Source: an uncultured Bacillota bacterium
Lineage (GTDB): Bacteria; Bacillota_I; Bacilli_A; RF39; UBA660
Assembly: GCA_948466105.1 (NCBI GenBank)
Contig: CAOJZR010000018.1
Coordinates: 1-8,711, forward strand
Length of the DNA: 8,711 nt
Reading direction: 5' to 3'
This document shows, piece after piece, positions 6,362 to 8,711 of the stretch. The notes beneath the pieces were generated by a model. That model did no database searches. It was not told where the DNA came from and saw only the letters and a program-made list of their open reading frames with translations. Position 1 is the stretch's first letter. Each line of letters begins with the position of its first letter. The position numbers and the translations under genes were made by a program.

Positions 6362-7549
6362 TCACTTCTCAATTAATTCATAAGTATCACGAGCAATCAT
6401 AAGTTCTTCGTTAGTTGGAATTACATAACAAGGAACACTAGAATCTTCTTTGGTAATAACCCCTTCCTTGCCAAAACGCATATTATCATTAGCTTCATAA
6501 TCAAGTTTAAGTCCTAAACAAGCTAAACGTTTAATAATCATATTTCTAACATGTGGTGAATTCTCTCCTACACCTGCAGTAAAACAAATCGCATCAACTC
6601 CACCTAGTTCAACATAATATTTTGCAATATAACCAACAACAGAATTAACAAATAAATAATGTGCCATAATAGCTTTTTTATCCTTAACACTTATTTTAGC
6701 TTCAATGTCACGAAAATCGCTACTTACTTCACTTATTCCTAACATACCACTTTGTTTATTTAAAATCTTATCAATCTCATCAATTGTCATTCCTGTTTTC
6801 TTCATCATATATGGAATAATACTATAATCAATATCCCCACTACGTGACCCCATAACAATTCCAGCATTAGGTGTAAATCCCATACTTGTATCAATACAAT
6901 GACCATCACGAACTGCACTTATACTGCCACCATTTCCTAAATGACAAACAATTATATTACAATATTTTTTATCTAAAATTTCACTTATACGTTTTGAAAC
7001 ATATTTATGACTAAGACCATGAAAACCATATTTACGTACATTATATTTTTCATACCATTCATTAGGAACAGCATATAAAAATCTTTCTTCATCCATTGTT
7101 TGATGAAAAGCTGTATCAAAACAACCTACTTCAATAGCATCAGGAACCATTTTAATGAACGATTTAACGCCACTAATATTAGCAGGATTATGAAGCGGAG
7201 CTAAACTTGAAAGATTTGTTACTGTATTTATAACCTCATCATCTATCACAACCGAACTTGAATATTTATCACCACCATGAACAATGCGATGGCCAATTCC
7301 TTTTATTTCAGCTAATGATTTAATAACTCCATAATTAACTAATTCTTTAATTAAAATATTAACTGCTTCTTCATGATTGGCTAAAAGAGCCTCTTTTTTT
7401 TCTTTTGCCCCATCTATATTAATTGTATAAAAACTATCATTAAGTCCAATACGTTCAAATGTACCTTTTATAATAACTTGTTCCTCAGGCATCTCAAACA
7501 TTTGGAATTTAAGTGAAGAACTACCAGCATTAACTGCTAAAATTTTCAT
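6362..7549 (-). CDS. ackA: Acetate kinase
   Basis: Interconverts acetyl phosphate plus ADP with acetate plus ATP, the ATP-yielding last step of acetate fermentation, in the cytoplasm. The 395 residues match the family length of about 400. Key residues align with the Methanosarcina enzyme: N7 (AVNAGSSSLKF), R88 (GHRIVHGG), D145 (FDTAFH), H177 (YGFHGLSH), R236 (MGSRSGDID) and E381 (NEEL). The phosphate-binding stretches HLGNGGS (203-209) and FTAGVGEN (323-330) are intact. Two local departures from common sequences are TPNAG at 226-230 (more often TPLEG) and GDIDYS (more often GDIDPA); neither touches a catalytic residue. A strong AGGAGG (7563-7558) lies 8 nt before the ATG and overlaps the stop of the upstream phosphatase gene. 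Phosphotransacetylase (pta) is not next to it in this window. Confidence 0.97.
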   Translation of the reverse strand: MKILAVNAGSSSLKFQMFEMPEEQVIIKGTFERIGLNDSFYTINIDGAKEKKEALLANHEEAVNILIKELVNYGVIKSLAEIKGIGHRIVHGGDKYSSSVVIDDEVINTVTNLSSLAPLHNPANISGVKSFIKMVPDAIEVGCFDTAFHQTMDEERFLYAVPNEWYEKYNVRKYGFHGLSHKYVSKRISEILDKKYCNIIVCHLGNGGSISAVRDGHCIDTSMGFTPNAGIVMGSRSGDIDYSIIPYMMKKTGMTIDEIDKILNKQSGMLGISEVSSDFRDIEAKISVKDKKAIMAHYLFVNSVVGYIAKYYVELGGVDAICFTAGVGENSPHVRNMIIKRLACLGLKLDYEANDNMRFGKEGVITKEDSSVPCYVIPTNEELMIARDTYELIEK

Positions 7550-7557
7550 AATTTTTT

Positions 7558-7563
7558 CCTCCT
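7558..7563 (-). promoter_or_regulatory. Shine-Dalgarno site of ackA
   Basis: A full AGGAGG on the minus strand with 8-nt spacing to the ATG at 7549. It overlaps the TAG stop of the histidine phosphatase gene (7564-7562). It is the strongest ribosome-binding site seen within this operon, which would suit high expression of a fermentative enzyme. Confidence 0.8.
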
Positions 7564-8083
7564 ATAAATTATATTCGACTATTTCACAATTGCTAACTTT
7601 AAACACATTAGGATTCTCACCAGTTATAATATAATTAAGCGCTTTTAAAATTGGATGATGGGTTACAACTAAAATAGTTTTATCACTATACTCTTCTTTT
7701 AAATCATCTAAAAAAGATAATAATCGTTTTTTTACATCGCGTGCAAGTTCCATTTCATAAAGGGCTCTATCAGCTTCAAAATCCCATAAAGCACTATAAT
7801 CAATATTTCTATTTTCCCTTCCCTGAATCAAGCCCTGAAAGCGTTCTTTTAAACGATTGTCGATTTTAACTTCAATCTTATTATCACAAATGATTGAAGC
7901 GGTTTTTAAAGCTCGTTTCAAAGGTGAAGTAAAACAAATATCAATATTTATGTTTTTTAAAATATCTTTTGTATTCAATGCTTGACTAATGCCTTCAGCA
8001 TTTAAAACAGTATCTATTGTTCCTTGCACAATATGCTTTTTATTATAATCAGTTTGTCCATGTCTAACAGCTAACAACTTCAT
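7562..8083 (-). CDS. Histidine phosphatase family protein (phosphoglycerate-mutase-like)
   Basis: A 173-residue cytoplasmic protein of the branch-1 histidine phosphatase superfamily, in which a catalytic histidine is transiently phosphorylated. The RHG motif is at 7-9 (LLAVRHGQTDYN), so H8 is the nucleophile. R57 (SPLKRA) is the second phosphate-binding arginine, E80 (RLKERFQG) the likely proton donor, and H142 (VVTHHP) the second histidine. The length is short next to true phosphoglycerate mutases (about 230-250 residues), which points to a phosphatase (CobC/GpmB/PhoE-like) of unknown substrate. The start is ATG 8083, one nucleotide after the lysS stop and preceded by AAGGA. The frame runs on to a TTG at 8101, but that lies within lysS and would add six Lys/Arg-rich residues before the normal family N-terminus. 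Confidence 0.88.
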   Translation of the reverse strand: MKLLAVRHGQTDYNKKHIVQGTIDTVLNAEGISQALNTKDILKNINIDICFTSPLKRALKTASIICDNKIEVKIDNRLKERFQGLIQGRENRNIDYSALWDFEADRALYEMELARDVKKRLLSFLDDLKEEYSDKTILVVTHHPILKALNYIITGENPNVFKVSNCEIVEYNL

Positions 8084-8084
8084 T

Positions 8085-8711
8085 CTAATCTTCCTTTTCA
8101 ATTGGTTTTAATAGTGGAAATAAAATATTATCTCGTATATTAGAAGTATTAGTCAATACTTGAATAACACGATCAATTCCCATTCCCCAACCAGATATTG
8201 GTGGCATTCCATATTCCATGGCTTCAATATAATCATAATCCATAACCATTGCTTCATCATCACCACCAGCATTTAATTTGGCTTGTTCTAATAAACGTTT
8301 TTCTTGCTCAATTGGATCTACTAATTCTGAGTAAGCATTGACAATTTCGGCACCATTTATAACTAACTGAAAACGATCAGTTTTATTTTTACACTCATCA
8401 TTAGCTCGTGCTAAAGGTGATAGTTCAATTGGATGATCAACTAAAAAAACAGGTTCAATCATGAAAGGACGTGCAACTTTTTTATACAATAAATCAACTA
8501 ATTTCCCAAATCCAATTGTCTTAATATCCTCGTCAGTTTCAAGACTAATTTTCTTTTCTGCCATTATTTTTAATAAAGCTTCTTTAGTATTATATACATC
8601 AATATCTATATCAACATATTTTTGAATTAAATCCCTAAATGATACCTTATCCCATTTTTTACTAAAATCAACTTCATTATCACCTATTTGGATTACTAAA
8701 CTACCATAAAC
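8085..8711 (-). CDS. lysS: Lysyl-tRNA synthetase, class II, C-terminal part
   Basis: Charges tRNA-Lys with lysine using ATP. The frame is open from the right edge of the window to the TAG at 8087-8085; 208 C-terminal residues are visible and the start lies outside. Recognisable class II LysRS stretches, counted from the edge, are YGSL at 2-5 and SFRDLI at about 25-30. HPIELSPLA follows at about 93-101, and GAEIVNAYSELVDP at about 120-133. Class II motif 3, PPISGWGMGIDR, ends with its ATP-binding arginine at about 181. The ending SNIRDNILFPLLKP is the standard LysRS C-terminus (usually SIRDVLLFP). The anticodon-binding domain and motifs 1 and 2 lie outside. An internal ATG at 8564 is not the start, because LysRS homology continues upstream of it. 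Confidence 0.95.
   Translation of the reverse strand, partial: VYGSLVIQIGDNEVDFSKKWDKVSFRDLIQKYVDIDIDVYNTKEALLKIMAEKKISLETDEDIKTIGFGKLVDLLYKKVARPFMIEPVFLVDHPIELSPLARANDECKNKTDRFQLVINGAEIVNAYSELVDPIEQEKRLLEQAKLNAGGDDEAMVMDYDYIEAMEYGMPPISGWGMGIDRVIQVLTNTSNIRDNILFPLLKPIEKED

Noticed and set aside
6358..6372. TTG at 6372 as the nrnA start
   Set aside because: It lies inside ackA and lacks a Shine-Dalgarno; ATG 6357 has GAGAAGTG in front and gives the normal family N-terminus.
8084..8101. TTG at 8101 as the histidine phosphatase start
   Set aside because: It is within lysS and adds a basic hexapeptide not seen in the family; ATG 8083 starts directly at the conserved beta-strand before the RHG motif.
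8562..8564. ATG at 8564 as a start of a short lysS-like gene
   Set aside because: Lysyl-tRNA synthetase sequence continues in frame upstream to the window edge, so this is an internal methionine of a gene cut by the window.
1..8711. CRISPR arrays, insertion sequences, tRNA or rRNA genes, UGA-as-tryptophan code
   Set aside because: No regularly spaced repeats, transposase motifs or tRNA-like folds were seen. Three genes end in TGA at positions matching the family C-termini, and tryptophan is encoded by TGG wherever I checked.

Overview
This is an 8.7 kb chromosomal window from a very AT-rich, low-GC Gram-positive-type bacterium (Firmicutes/Bacillota or a walled relative of the Mollicutes). 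Several reading frames end in TGA, so the standard bacterial code is used and the mycoplasma UGA=Trp code is excluded. A lipoteichoic-acid-synthase-family enzyme and a PASTA-domain protein indicate a walled, monoderm cell. A superoxide reductase together with acetate kinase suggests an anaerobic or microaerotolerant fermenter. I cannot name the genus; an uncultured gut Bacilli/RF39-like or Erysipelotrichia-like lineage would fit, but that is inference.

Layout. (1) Positions 1-639, plus strand: the 3' end of a PASTA-repeat protein, probably a penicillin-binding protein or a PASTA Ser/Thr kinase. It is closed by a bidirectional hairpin terminator. (2) Positions 3336-674, minus strand: a two-gene envelope operon of an LTA-synthase-family enzyme and a small single-pass membrane protein, with overlapping stop and start codons. 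A near-consensus sigma-A promoter precedes it. (3) Positions 3346-3601: the divergent intergenic region. (4) Positions 3602-5015, plus strand: a two-gene unit of a TspO/MBR membrane protein and an HSL-type alpha/beta-hydrolase. (5) Positions 8711-5042, minus strand: a tightly packed run of lysS (3' part), a histidine phosphatase, ackA, nrnA and a desulfoferrodoxin, ending in a strong terminator that backs onto the esterase gene.

How the genes fit together. The left half is cell-envelope work: PASTA peptidoglycan sensing or synthesis, and glycerol-phosphate polymer synthesis. The right half is housekeeping: tRNA charging, substrate-level ATP from acetyl phosphate, turnover of very short RNAs and pAp, and superoxide detoxification. 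Gene spacing there is -4 to +12 nt, so the five genes are probably co-transcribed from a promoter outside the window. I see no mobile element, CRISPR array, tRNA, rRNA or convincing new system. The most useful observations are start-codon corrections (four genes have in-frame non-ATG codons upstream of, or as, the likely start), the overlapping small partner of the LTA synthase, and the linkage of a two-iron superoxide reductase to nrnA.
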